From Mycogone perniciosa (taxonomy: Eukaryota; Ascomycota; Sordariomycetes; Hypocreales; Hypocreaceae), in NCBI GenBank assembly GCA_025331125.1, contig JAOALB010000179.1, positions 32,918 through 96,917 of the forward strand: a DNA stretch of 64,000 nt. The letters run 5' to 3'. Below are positions 1 to 12,116 of this stretch, in pieces. Position 1 is the first letter of the stretch. Each line of letters starts with the position of its first letter. The notes below the pieces were generated by a model, which was not told the origin of the DNA, did no database searches, and worked only from the letters and a program-made list of their open reading frames with translations. The position numbers and the translations under genes were made by a program.

Positions 1-975
1 CAGTGCCCGCCTCCACGCTATCATGAGGAGAAAGGAAGGAAACGCCAGATTCCATGCGAGCCTCTCATGCGCCACGTGTGTATATATGAGTATACGGATA
101 AACTCCGTTATAACCTGCACGTGATAACACAGATTCGGAGGGACAGATGCATAGGTCTGAGTTGATGCACAAGGCGGAATTAATACTGAATTCTCAACGC
201 TATGCCCAAGAGTACATCAACATCCCTCCCTGGAACTCGGTTCAACTCGGTTTCGCCTGCTCGGGTCGCCAGATCTGTGGCTAGTGGCACGGTCCCCTTG
301 TTACCCATATGGCCATGCTCTTGGATTTTTTAAGAGGGCTTACATTTACAGGGCATCGATTTTGCTTCTACTGTACAAGATAATGTTGTTTTCCCATAGT
401 GGCTGCTTAACGCATAGCGACTGCTAGTGCCAGGAATAAATAGTATGCTTTTTGCTAAAATAGGTACCCGTACAGTAGCGTGAGGGGTAGGTCCAGGCCA
501 AGTTAGCGCCCGCATTTTAGTGTCTCAACTGAAAATGTGGATTCTAGAAGTACATAACTACGGAGTGCTGAGTACCATTCAAGAGGCTTCACAACAGCAT
601 AACGAAGGCACTATTCACATCCCGTCATTACCACCACCGACAGTCAGTCAGTCAGTCTGGGGCTCGCTATAAGGTGATAATGAAGGATATAACCGGGTGG
701 CGTACAGCCCGGAATCACAACATGGAATGGTAATGTCATGATACTTTAATTAAAATACTGCAGTAATGTACTCGGTAATTGTTTTGGGCTTGCATAAATG
801 TACCTTGAAATTTGGTGTGGCGTAGCCACATAAATGCAGCCAACACAGACAAGGGTTTATTTCAAGCATCAACTACATCCAGTTTAGGCGTATCTCCAGC
901 TCATAAAATTCTTGTGCATCGCATGTATAGTGATTGTTTATTTCACAGGATTTCCTCTACTTCACAGCCATTAGT
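1..975. other. No recognisable gene; GC-balanced flank
   Basis: No open frame or motif that I recognise is present, and all long frames are short and interrupted. Base composition is ordinary, unlike the AT-rich DNA after about 4,640. A four-unit CAGT microsatellite lies at 641-656. The block sits just downstream of the P450 remnant, which reads on the minus strand and ends at 976, so it may be 3' flank of that gene or further decayed gene sequence. Confidence 0.5.
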
Positions 976-1750
976 TTAAACCGTGACATTCCAATAGACG
1001 TCTTCCCAGTTCTTGCGCGGACGGAGAGTCGTGATCAGCGGGTGAGCTGGCCTTTTGGAGCCACTATTATATGAGGCTTCTGGGACAGGCAACACACTCC
1101 CATCTTTGGCTGTGATATCTAGAGCCATGACTGTAAGAGCAGCAATAGAGGTAATCTCCAGCATAGCGAGGTGTCTTCCTGGACATAGGTGCACGCCGCC
1201 ACCGTACGGAACACTGAGTATGATTAGAAAGACAGTAACAAATTGCATACCAGAGCGTAAACATCACTTACAACTTGTCTTTATACGACCTGGTCACTCT
1301 TCGCCTGTCTTTGGATTCCATAGACCTCTCTGGATTGAAGCTTTGCGCATCTTTCTTCCACAGTCCATCTTGTAAATGGAGCATAAAGGTTGGTATGACA
1401 ACACGTTTTCCCTTTTTGACTAGGAACGACTGGCCCGTTGCTGGATCTTCAAGGATGGTGTCTTCGAGGGCACTCCGATTGCATATTGGGCTGCTTCCGA
1501 GCCTCGGGGACTCCTGGTATGTGATATGCAGTATCGGACATGTCTCCTGCACTTTGGACAGATCGAGAACGCCACTCTGGCGGTTGCCATCACAGGTTAG
1601 AGTCATTACATTTTGAAGCTCCTCACGAAGCCTTTGCAGGAGGTTTGGGTTTGAGAAGATATAAATAATCATCCAAACTGCAGTCGGGACCGTGTTTACT
1701 GTTGCGACTGTGACCAAGCACTCTGGCGCTCTCCAACAGGGATCATCGAC
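976..1750 (-). pseudogene. Cytochrome P450 remnant, C-terminal half only (5'-truncated)
   Basis: P450s are heme-thiolate monooxygenases; fungal ones are usually about 500 residues and ER-anchored. Here only the part from the I helix to the C-terminus survives. An I-helix-like segment with ANTVPTAxW character (reads VNTVPTAVW) lies near 1680-1700. The K-helix ExxR reads ESPR at about 1502-1513, and the PERF-like segment reads FNPERS. After an intact intron the heme loop reads FVPYGGGVHLCPGR, with the axial Cys codon at 1183-1185. The C-terminus RPRKNWEDVYW is typical of fungal P450s of the CYP7/CYP8-like group (family placement is inference). Reading upstream on the minus strand, the frame meets a TAA near 1753, and the MFS remnant starts only about 75 bases further on. 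About 300 N-terminal residues, including the membrane anchor, are therefore missing. No start codon is available, so the gene is dead. Confidence 0.85.
1214..1271 (-). other. Intact 58-nt spliceosomal intron in the P450 remnant
   Basis: On the minus strand the intron opens with GTAAGT (first base at 1271), has a CTAAT branch-site-like element near its 3' end and closes with CAG at 1214. Removing it joins the frame so that the last two bases of exon 1 and the first of exon 2 encode the Phe that begins the heme loop FVPYGGG. Length and signals are typical of filamentous ascomycetes. Confidence 0.85.
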
Positions 1751-1824
1751 AGCCCGTTAACGTCTTCTCGTGGCAATATATCCTGTTTACCTAATTCCTC
1801 GGGCTCCTCTGCATAATTTTGAGG

Positions 1825-3778
1825 TTACTGGTGGGTGGTGCCTTTTTTAAGCTTTAACCATGGTAGGTATAATGTGAAGCCCAATGCAATAGCAGCCCAA
1901 AAGAGATCTAGAATGATACCTGCTCGAATCGCGCGGAAAAATGCCACTGAGATAGCACGTTGCACGCTAGGCGATAGGTCGTTAAGTATACTCCTATCTG
2001 CGCTCATAATCGAGCTGATCTGAGAATCTTCCAATGAGATTTCACTCAATTCATTCATGAGCCGGTTGGAGAAGATAAGGGAAGCGACTTGAACCCCAAC
2101 CGCACTGTGTGGAAGAATATTAATAGCCCACTCACCCAAAATTAAAGAGGAATGAGCCTTACGAGCCAAGTTGCTGTAGCATCCTCGAATATCCAAGCGA
2201 CTGGGAGAGATTTATCTTGCTCAATACAGCTCGGAGAAAGATTATGTCCGCAAGCCAGCTTATACCAACTCCTAAACCGGCCATTATTTCGTAGCCGATG
2301 AGTTGTGGGATGGTGAAATCTTGCCCTAATGCCACAAAAGCTGCGGTGGAAGCTATAAGGAAAGCCATGCCAAGAATGTTGAAGGGGTTGAAGAATGGTA
2401 TAGAAATAGTAATGACAGAGAAGATTGAAGCACTTAAAGCAATGCAAGCTGCAATGGGGAAAGTCTTAAGACCACTGACTTTAAGGGACACGCCTTGGAT
2501 GAACTATGTTTCAATGTCAGCGATGTAATAGAGAGCAAATAAAGTAAAACCCCCAAGTTAACTGAAGCAAGAATAGTAGAAATAGAGTTAGAATACTAAG
2601 TGCTGACAGCGCAGCGCAAAACATCCCACAAGTGGCCCATACTTCTATATGCCTCATTACATTAAGGTTAAAGATTCCTTCGTGCCTGGTGTACATCTGC
2701 TGCAAGACAAGTAAAATGAAAGACACACCCAATACAATACAAAGCAAAATAGTCCTTGTAGGGCGCCATAAATTCATTTAAGAGAATTATAACGCTAATA
2801 TCAAGGCCGTCAAGGTCATCACTAGAAGGCCCGTCCCAAGCCAGTCGAGGTTGGCCAGCTTTACGCGCAATGGATTGTTATAATTCTCGCCGCGAAGGTC
2901 TGGACCCTTAAAGGACATGGCAATAACAACGCACAGGAGGACTATGGCCATGGCCGGTAGGTTAATCTAGAAAATCCAGGGCCAGTTGCTGCCATCAGTG
3001 ATGGCACCACCTAGAATTGGACCAATGACGATGCTGCTGCTGAGAATCAAGGAGAAGGCACGTATTGAAATGTTCTAGTCCTTGCTTTCTGGGAGGAGGG
3101 CAAGAAGCCGGAAGCCTCCAATGCTAAGTCTAACGAACCTAATTCCTGAAAGAACCCTGCCCCCTATTAATATTGGGGAGCTCGTGGCAGTTGCAGAAAC
3201 CACACAACTAACTGATAAGAATGTCAGTGATTAATATATAAAGGAGATTAGAGTGACTTGACCGGCAAATAAAAGCGTTAAAGAGATATAGACATCGGCA
3301 AAAGATGCAACCGCGTAAATCTTATTATATATTAGGAGGAGGATATATTATGGAAGCAAGTATACTGATTGATAGATCCCTATATCACCGAAAGAATTAC
3401 TGTGCTGTAATGGTGGGCAGTGCGGGTCCTAGGAGGTATAAGCCCTGTTTATTCCCATCACAGGATTGCGCATGTACCTATGATAGACTGATCCAATCCA
3501 ACCTGAGAGAATATCAGCACTTCAATTCAGTTATACAGATACCAGCTAAGCCCCACCATGAAACCAGCAAGAATCAATGCCATGGTTATTAACACCCGCC
3601 GCCACAGAGCCAGCGGAGTGTCCAGATCCTGCGTCGGCTTGCCTTTCTGAAACATGCGTCCAAAGAACAGCCGAAGCGGCCCTATTAACGGTGGGGACTT
3701 CATCTGAAACTCTTTTCTATCTTGTAAAAGAATACCAGATGTGCAGATACCGAGAGTGCGCGAAGGGTGCTCACTCAA
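1825..3778 (-). pseudogene. Major facilitator superfamily (MFS) multidrug-type transporter, broken
   Basis: MFS drug:H+ antiporters of the 14-helix type export toxins and xenobiotics across the plasma membrane. Pieces of one such protein lie in order on the minus strand. The N-terminal cytosolic part and first helix are at 3527-3778 (RRVLITMALILAGFMVGL, followed across a likely intron by LDQSIIGT). A middle segment at about 2940-3170 reads IVIGPILGGAITD then NWPWIF, stop, INLPA, which is the GPxLGG...WRWxFxINLP region. Later helices are at 2517-2777 and 2159-2491 (IGYEIMAGLGVG), and the C-terminal helix is at 1825-2196. Frames shift several times, and a Trp codon in the INLPA segment (2967-2969) is TAG. 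Position next to a P450 suggests a former metabolite or detoxification locus (inference). The P450 remnant begins just beyond its C-terminus in the same orientation. Confidence 0.75.
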
Positions 3779-4590
3779 TTTTATTGACCTATATGTCGAG
3801 TTTCAAGCACTAGATACATATACCACCGATGCAATAATGCACGGTGGAACCCAAGCTGTTACGTGTCACTGACAGGTCTATTATGAATGCACCTGTGAGG
3901 ATCGAGCTATGGATAGTGTGGTCAGTTATCAGGTGAGCCCAAGGTGTGACTCCGGTCACAAAAGTGAGGAAGTAAAATTCCAACATACCAAGCTGGCAGT
4001 GCGGCTTCGGTATCGGCTGGCCTCCAAGATGGCATTGGGGCAAACCCTCTCAAAGGAATGTGAGAAGTCAGGTAAATAAGACACAGACGGCTAGGTATAA
4101 CGGCAGTTTCAACGCTGAGACGGTCCTGATGATGCGGTTTGAGATTCATCCATGCCGGTACGGTTTGCTCAAAATATTTTCGAGCCTTGGTGCGAATTGT
4201 TGCCATTATGATAGCAAAGGTAGAGCCACCACGGCCAGGTTTCGTGTCCATCCTGAGCCGGTATACGAAGTCATAACAGAGGTCATCGTTAGAGGCAACG
4301 TTACAGAGGACATTGGCGATTTTGTTCATCTGAATCTAGGTTTGGACTACATAGACAAGGCTATGGCCTACGCTGATTTGATCCCCGAAGTAAACAACAA
4401 GACGGCGTACATGTAGCAAAGTAAAGAAACTCCGAACTGACTGGATACAGCCAACACAAGCTAGGTAGATACTGTTTTGGGAAGAGTTGAATATAGTGTG
4501 TACTAAGGTATATAATACCAAGGGGCTAAAATATAGGTTGTATACTTTTGAAAAAGTTAAGTTATAAACAAGTAACAAAAATGTGGTTAA
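3779..4590. other. Unrecognised GC-balanced block, possible third gene remnant
   Basis: Both strands carry moderately long frames (minus 3922-4329 and 4336-4578; plus 4060-4416), none of which I can assign. The minus frame 3922-4329 contains the stretch ANVLCNVASNDDLCYDFVYRL, and a second minus frame over the same DNA continues as WAHLITDHTIHSSILTGAFII. I wondered about the integral-membrane terpene cyclases that accompany P450s in meroterpenoid clusters, but conserved residues could not be aligned convincingly. Treat as unassigned. Confidence 0.25.
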
Positions 4591-4639
4591 CTTGAAGTAA
4601 AGTGTTATGAGCCGACTATATCGAAGACTAGGTTACAGG

Positions 4640-7600
4640 GATATAGGAGAATATAAGTTGCCTTAACTAAGTATTAATAAATAATCACTATACTAAAAGT
4701 AATCACTTAAACAGACTACTTTAAAATATATAATTGTTTACGTAATTACTATATTTTAAAATAATTGCAGTAATATTAATTAAAATATTAGTAATTATAT
4801 ATAAATATCTTTTATATATATATATAACTAGTGTATCGTTTATTTAATATAGGTATTTGAATAATTATAAATTAATTATATTTATTAGAGCTATTTATTT
4901 TATAAAAGTATAATTATTGTATTTTATTTAATATTAATGTTTAAGCTTTTTATTAATATAAACCTATAAACTTTAATTTACTTTTTTAAAAGTTAGTTGA
5001 AATTATTATATATTAATAGCTGTAATTTAACAAGCTATTAAAGATTTCAAGTAATATTATAAATATATTTATTATAATATCTCATTTTAATAATTTTAAT
5101 ACTTTACCTTTTATTTTACCTGTTTACTAAAAGTAAAATAATAAAAAAAGAATTAAATAAAAGTAAAGATAAAGATAAAATTAATAAAATAAAGAATATA
5201 AAAAATAAATTTATAAATTTAATGTAAAAAGAATACTTTAATGATATTATATATTTTAGAAATTATAGTTTTGAAGTTAAAGAAAAGAGCTTTACCTTGA
5301 TTAAATACTTTTATAATAGTTTTAAATTAAGAGTTAAAAGAAAAGTTTATAAATCTTTTTAAAATAAAAGTATTATTAAATTTATTCAAAGGTATATGAA
5401 TATAGATAATTGAGTTTATAAACCTTATTTAAATATATTAAAAAGAGAGAATATAAATAAATTTAAAAGAATTAAAAGTATATAAATTAAAGTAAAAGGT
5501 AATAGAAATGTGCTATTAATTTTAATAATAAGAGTTTAAATTAAATAAATTTAAATGTTATGTAAAAACATAAAGTATAAGTTATTTATTTTGATTATAA
5601 TAAATTGAAATACTTTTTAAAAGACTATAAAGCTTGATAAAAGTAAAGGATTTATAAGGTTAAAAGTCTATATTAAAAGTTAAATACAAAGTTAATATAA
5701 TTTCAAAACTATTAATTATATATTCTTTTATAAAATTATATATTATAATAGTAACTATTATATTTATCAATTGAATAAGAATGAAAGTAAATAACCTAAA
5801 CTGTATATTAGGCTTTTAAAATATATCTTTTATTAAAATAATATTAGATTCTTAAAATATATTTTATTAAAAGATAAAGTATTAATAAATATCAATTAAT
5901 TTAATATTATTATATTATAGCCTAAACTTAAATTATATAAAAACATTTAAATATTTTTAAAGTTTTATAACTTTTACTTATAGTTTATTAAAAGATACTT
6001 TTATATTATAGCCCTTTTTACTGCTTTATTAAAATGCACTAAAAATGAAAAAAAGCTAAAGGTAATCTAATAAATAAAAAGTAAAACGGCAGTAGTTTAA
6101 TAGTTAAAAAATACCTTTTAAGTAGTACTATTATTATAATAATTGAATTTAAAGCCATTAAACTATATTAAAATAAATATATTTAATAATATAATAGTAA
6201 GGATTTTATTATAGTTAAACTTAAAAGGAAAGTATTACTTTATAATGTTTTAATTTAAAAGTTTATTAATATAAAGCAGAATTATAAAACCTTAAATTAA
6301 CAAGTTTTTATAATTGTAAAGTTACTGCTATATTAATAATACTACTTTAATAAAATAAAAATATTTATAAAAGTTTTGTTTAATTACTTAAACTTATAAG
6401 GCTTTATATAATGATAAAAAGCATTATAATAATAAGCTTAATAATATATATATTTAATATTATTTAACTTTATAATTAAATATTAATTAAAAAAAAGTAA
6501 CCCTATAAATATACTATTATAGCGCTTTAACTTTAAAAGGGAAAGATAAATAAATATTAAATTATTAATAGGTTTATAAAGTAAATTAATTAAAGTTTAA
6601 CAAATATAAATATATAAAATATATAATAAAACGCCTTTATACAGTAAAGAAGCCTAAATATTAAACTAGTTTAAATATAGCGAAATACCTTTATAAAATA
6701 AAATAACTTGAATTTATTAGTAATATAATAAAATACCTGTATAAAATTAAATAACTTATATTAATAAAAATAAAGGTAAAATACTATTAAAACCTTTATA
6801 TTTAATTTATTAAGCTAAAAAGATAATTAATTATAAGCAATTAGTTTTAATTTCTATTATTAAATATATATTAGTAATAAAAAAACCTATAAAAGGCTTA
6901 ATCTTTAAATCTTTTATAAATAAAGAGTACCTAGTATAAATGTAGCTTTTAAAGTTAATATAATCTGCCTATAATAATATAAAATATATAATAATAAAGG
7001 TGTTAATATTTGAAGCCTTATATAACTTTAAACTAGACCTTTAAATAAAAAGTAAAGGTATTATTAAAAGTAAAAGTATACTAGCAGTATAAGCCTATAT
7101 TAAAAGATTAAATTAACTTTCAGTAAAAATAAAGGTTTAATAGTAAATTATAGTAGAATACTAGGTATCTTCTTATAATAGATACTATAAGCCTTTAATA
7201 TTATAATAAAGGGATTTAATAATATTTTTAATAAAAGATTTAAAGCTAAAAGGTAAAAAGAAAAAGGTAATATTAAAGTTTATAAAACCTTTCTATATTT
7301 TTAAACTATAAAGAAATAAATTTACTATATTACTTTACTAGAAGAATACTTTTATTTATATAATACATTTTATATTAGCTTATTTAAACTATAAATAATA
7401 ATAAAAAGAACTATTAATAAATTATAATTAATATTAAATTAATAAGATTTAAAGGAAAAATAAGAAATAAAAAAAGTTATAAAATATATATAGCTTTTAA
7501 AGGAAATATATTATTTAATAAAATAACAAATTAGCCTTTTGAATATAATTAATAAATTATAAAAAGTAATATAGGAAATACTTAAAAGTAAATAACGTAA

Positions 7601-8980
7601 TATTAGGAAATATTTAAAAGTAAATAAAGTAATATTAGGAAATATAAGCACAAAGGAAATGAACCTTTACTAATATTATAAAAATATAAGATATTTTTAA
7701 TTGATTAAAGAAAAAGAAAAGTAAACTTAAAAATGTTTATATAAATTTACTATTAATCGAAAATTAATTAAAATAAAGGGAAAAGGCTATTTATACTTTA
7801 AGAATTAAATAAATAATAAGCAATAAAGCAATTATAAATTAAAGTTTACTTTAAATAATAGTTTAATTATTTTATTATCTTTATTTTAATTAAGGTTCCT
7901 ATTAATAAATAATATTTTATTAATTACTATAAAGGTACTTTATTAAGCTTTTAGTTAAAGGATATACCTGCTAATAATAGGGAAGAGCTCAAAAAACTGC
8001 CCTTTAACTTAAGCCGCTAAGTCCTTTATAGTTTATTTCTTTATTTATTTATAGGCAGTATTAATAGCCTATATATAAGCAGTTAATAAAAGAAAAGGTA
8101 ATATTAAAAAAGGTAAAAATATATTTTAATAAGAGCTTAAATTAAAGGATAAAGCTATTAAAATGCTAAAAAGTATTAATAGGCAGTTATTAAGGTTTTA
8201 TACTTTATAAAATCTTAATCCTTTTTAGTATTAATTAATTTATACTTTTAGCAATACTTTAATTTAATATTACTAAAAGTAAAGTAAAAGTTAAGTAGAA
8301 TTTTATAAGCTTTTAATATATAGATCCCTTTCATTTATAAAAAGGGTTATTTTTATTATTATTAAATTTAAAGATAATATTTATGTAATAAATATAACTT
8401 TATAGTAATATAAAAGGGCTAGCTAAAAGTAATTAATAAAGGAATAAAATGTTAATATACTTAACCCTATAAATATTAAATAAAACCTATTAATTATAAA
8501 GATTATTATACTTTATATATTAAAAATAGCAGTTTAAAGCAGAGTTAATAAAAATGCAGTTAATTAGCTTTAAATCGCTAAACTTTCCCTACTATTTTAT
8601 TACCTTTTTATTATATTTTAATACTATATAGAAATAAGATATATACCAGCTTTTAGTAAAGCGGAAACTAGCAGTTTACTTAATATAGGTATTAACTTAC
8701 ACAAGGTATTAGTTTTAATAAATTTAATAAGTCAAAGGTATTAAAGTAAAGGGCTAGTAAAATAAAAATAATAAAATAAAGATACATTGAATAAAAGATT
8801 AAAGAATAAAGGTTAAAAGATAACTAATATAAAAGGCAGGTAAGATAAAGATAAAAGAAAAGCAATTTAAAAAGTAATTAAAAGGGAGTATAAAAGATTA
8901 TACTGCTTTATTTCCCTTTATTTATAAAACCTTAATATTAAAGAATAGTTAAGATAACTATTTATAAAAGGAGGGATAAT
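4640..8980. other. AT-rich RIP-degraded DNA, unclassified
   Basis: Base composition drops sharply after about 4,640, with long TTA/TAA runs and very few CA or TG dinucleotides. No reverse transcriptase, integrase or transposase motif could be read on either strand, and no terminal repeats were found for the block as a whole. Around 6,400-7,400 the plus strand has a loosely continuous frame whose only stops are TAA/TAG (possible former CAA/CAG), but its product is unrecognisable. Between 8,960 and 8,980 there is a purine-rich stretch (ggaggg) just before repeat H. The block is probably an old repeat mutated past recognition. Confidence 0.5.
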
Positions 8981-9193
8981 TATAATATTAAAAAGTATAT
9001 ACCCTAGTATATATTATATTTAAGGGGATATATTCTATTATAAAGGATAGGCAGTATAAGGTTTTTAATATAATACTAGCCCTTTACTTAACTATATTAA
9101 CCCAGCTATATATAAATTAATATAGCAGTAAGTTTAAGTCTTATAATACCTTATTAGCTATATTATACCTACCTAGCTTAGCCCTTTATTATA
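8981..9193 (+). repeat. Dispersed repeat H, copy 1 (about 212 bp, LTR-like)
   Basis: This segment is the reverse complement of 58,831-59,043 along its whole length. Shared landmarks are AGTATATACCCTAGTATATA near one end and CTACCTAGCTTA near the other. Differences between the copies are mostly C/T and G/A. A G-rich tract abuts the same end of both copies (rc AATAAAGGG here, AATAGGGGG in copy 2), as a polypurine tract would beside a 3' LTR. No clear TG...CA ends or target duplication could be fixed, so LTR status is inference. Confidence 0.6.
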
Positions 9194-9345
9194 ATATTTG
9201 ATATCTTTGAAATTAATTAATATAAATATATTTATTAACTATAATATATAAAACTATTTCATAAATAATATATAGAGTTAAATAATTTTATTCTTTTTTT
9301 TTACTTTTTATAAAATATTTAACTTTAAGTGTATTATATAAAAAA

Positions 9346-9516
9346 ACGGCTTAAAGCTATTTATTTAAAACTAAAGAAAGAAAAGGCTTAAAGCTAGTTA
9401 ACTATAAATAATAGCTACTTATATAACTTATATATAAGCTATATATATAGTTATAATTAAATTGAATATATACTACATTCCGTTACTTAAACTTTTAGCC
9501 TATACTATTACCCCCC
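9346..9516 (-). repeat. Repeat I, copy 1 (LTR-like, followed by C-tract)
   Basis: Similar to 10,578-10,757: both contain AGCTATTTATTT-type and AATAATAGCTA segments and end in TTTTAGCCTATACTA / CTCTAGCCTATAGTC. Immediately after copy 1 comes TTACCCCCCTTTTTCTT, which on the minus strand is a polypurine tract next to what would be a minus-strand 3' LTR. The body between and around the copies (9,517-10,577) is AT-rich and no coding domain could be read. Confidence 0.4.
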
Positions 9517-10577
9517 TTTTTCTTTATATAACTATTTAAAATCTTTATATAAATAATAAGTCTATAAATACTTTATTGTCTTTATTATTATTTTCTTTTA
9601 TAGTATTGCAGTTAAAGCTAAAGCTTATAACCCTATAACTTAAATAATCTAAGGTTGAAATAAAGTTAAATAAAATTAATTCTATATTAATATTATTTTA
9701 TATTTTTAAATTTAATATCTTAATAAACTATATTATATATATTTCCTATTACTGTCCTATCTTTATTATTATATTAATATTACCTTTTATACTATCTTCA
9801 AAACTTAATTTATGTTTATTTTATATTAAAGTTTTAATATATTCTTTATTTAAAAATGCTATTTAATATTAATATAATATATATAAAGTTATTAGGAACT
9901 ATAAAAAGTATAAAATCTTTATTTAAATACTATTTAATATTTTTATTTAACCGTTTAATCAATATTATAATCTTTATATTATTTAAGTATAAACTACCTT
10001 TAACTTGTAAGAGGATCTATTTAAAGTTAAATCAATATATTAAAAGGGAGTTAATCCTTAACTATAAGTTTCATAATTATTCCTTTACTTCTTTTACTTT
10101 GTTTATATTATTATAAACTTATTTTAAATAATATAAAATATTAATTAAGTTTAAATTTCTTTACGTTTTTAACTATTAAAGAAATATTAAAACTATTAAT
10201 TAAATACTTTAATTAAAAGAACTATAAATATAATCAAAAAATATATTTCTACTTTTAATAGGTACTTTATTAACTAAATGCTTTACCTTTATTATTAAAC
10301 TTTAAATATTTTAGTTTTTTACTTAGCTATTAAACTCCTTAAATTCTAGGAAGATTTACTATAGCTACTGAGAGTTTACTATCCTTTATAGTTAATTAAT
10401 CTATATTTATATTACCATAATTATATTTATTACTTAGGTTTCATATTTGTTAAGTATTATACATTTTTCATTTCTTTAACCTTTTATAATACTTTATAAT
10501 ATTAATATTAATAAACTATTAATATTATATTTATATTAATTTAGTTTAAAATATAAAAAGACTAGCTTTAATTATAT

Positions 10578-10757
10578 ACTATAAAGAAAGGATTTAAAAC
10601 TATTTATTTAAAAAAAGAAAAAAAGAAAACTTTAAAGCTAGCTTGTTTTAAATAATAGCTATATATATAATTAATATATAGGTTATATATATATATAGCT
10701 AAATTCAAAGTAAATAAATACTAAATTCACTTACTTAAGTCTCTAGCCTATAGTCCT
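10578..10757 (-). repeat. Repeat I, copy 2
   Basis: Second copy of the repeat at 9,346-9,516, in the same orientation and also followed by a pyrimidine tract (ctttttttattttc), as if it were another minus-strand 3' LTR with its own degraded polypurine tract. It is more degraded than copy 1. The DNA from 10,758 to 10,938 shows no assignable feature. Confidence 0.35.
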
Positions 10758-10938
10758 TTTTTATTTTCAATACATAATATTATAATACTTTATTATTAAT
10801 TACTATATAAGGCTATATTTCCTATAAAAGGATATAGTATTTAATATAATTAAATAGTAAGTCTTTAGAGATAATTTATAAATTTATAAACTATTCTTTA
10901 AAATTAATTCATGTCAAATTTTATATTTAAAATAAAGT

Positions 10939-12116
10939 TATTGTAATATAAAAAGGTAAATTAAAGTAAATATTATTATGTTATTATAAAAGTATAAAAC
11001 CTTCAAGGTTTTATAGAAAGCTATAACTAAAAATATATTGAGACCTAGTTATATAATTTAAGCTTATATATTAAGGTATTAATATTACATTATTGTTAGT
11101 ATTATAATAATATTTCTTTTATTTTATTATTTTATTATAAATAGCTAGATTATTTATACAGATTAAAGTTTAAAGTAATATATTTTAATAGCTTTAATAT
11201 AAAGGTAAATAACGGGAATTATATAGCCTTTTAATATTAATAATTTATAATTTAATTATAGGCTTTAATGTAATATACTTTTTAATTAATACTTTATAGG
11301 ATTTAAGTTTTTTTTAATTATTTCTTTTTCTTTTTTTTTATAATTCCTTTGAATATTTATTATAATAGGCTTAGCTTTTTTAGGCTTTTTATATAAAGGT
11401 TTTATATTAATTTTCTTCAATTTTATAAATCTTTAATTGTTTATTATATAATAATATAATATTTTTATTTTATAAAATAAAAGAATATATTAGTATTATA
11501 ATATTTGAAAAGTACTTTAAACTTTCTTTTTCTTATATTAATTATCTTTTTATATTTTATTTTAAATATTCTTTAATTTAAATTTATTAACTACTATCTA
11601 TTTCTAATATTATAATATAATTATTTTGAATCATAAGGAGAAGTTATATAAAATAAAAAAAGTCTTTATACCTTTTAATAAATCTTTTTATTTTATATAT
11701 TAAAAAAGATATTTTATTTAATAGTATAAATTAATAATATAATTCTTTATATATTTATATATTCTTTATATTTTTTTAACGCTTAAATAAAGGGCTTTAA
11801 TTCTATAATAATATATTAAAATAAATTAATAAAAATATAAATATAAAGTTTTTGAATTTATATTGAAACCCCTTAATAAATAACGTTATAAAGGGTCTAG
11901 TTTTAAATCAAGGTTAAAATTATAATTAATACAAAATAGTAATATATTAATAGGTTTAAATATTATAGTATTTATAGTAAATTTAATTTATAACAGTTAA
12001 TAAATTTAATTATGTTAATATAGGTTAATAAAAGTTTATAAATATTATTTAAGATTTATATTAATTTCTTTAATTTGATTATTGTTTTAAAGTAAAAGGC
12101 TAATAATTATTTTAAT
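10939..12116 (-). mobile_element. Ty3/Gypsy family D, copy D3: 3' LTR and 3' internal end (outer layer of nest)
   Basis: D3 is an older, heavily RIPped copy of the element that follows it. Its LTR (10,939-11,109) aligns base for base with the D1 LTR at 12,117-12,288. Its internal part (11,110-12,116) parallels D1 12,289 to about 13,400, for example the shared AATTATAGGCTTTAATG segment. D1 is inserted in it: D3 stops at TTAAT (12,112-12,116) and resumes after the same five bases at 25,240. Only the 3' end survives, about 1.3 kb in two pieces. It codes for nothing readable. Confidence 0.8.

Noticed and set aside
1055..1616. Plus-strand frames over the P450 region
   Set aside because: They are antisense to the P450 remnant, whose heme loop, ExxR and intron are unmistakable on the minus strand.
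9856..10116. Plus-strand 86-residue frame, Ile/Leu/Lys/Asn-rich
   Set aside because: It sits inside RIP-degraded repeat DNA, shows no motif, and its composition is that of random AT-rich sequence.
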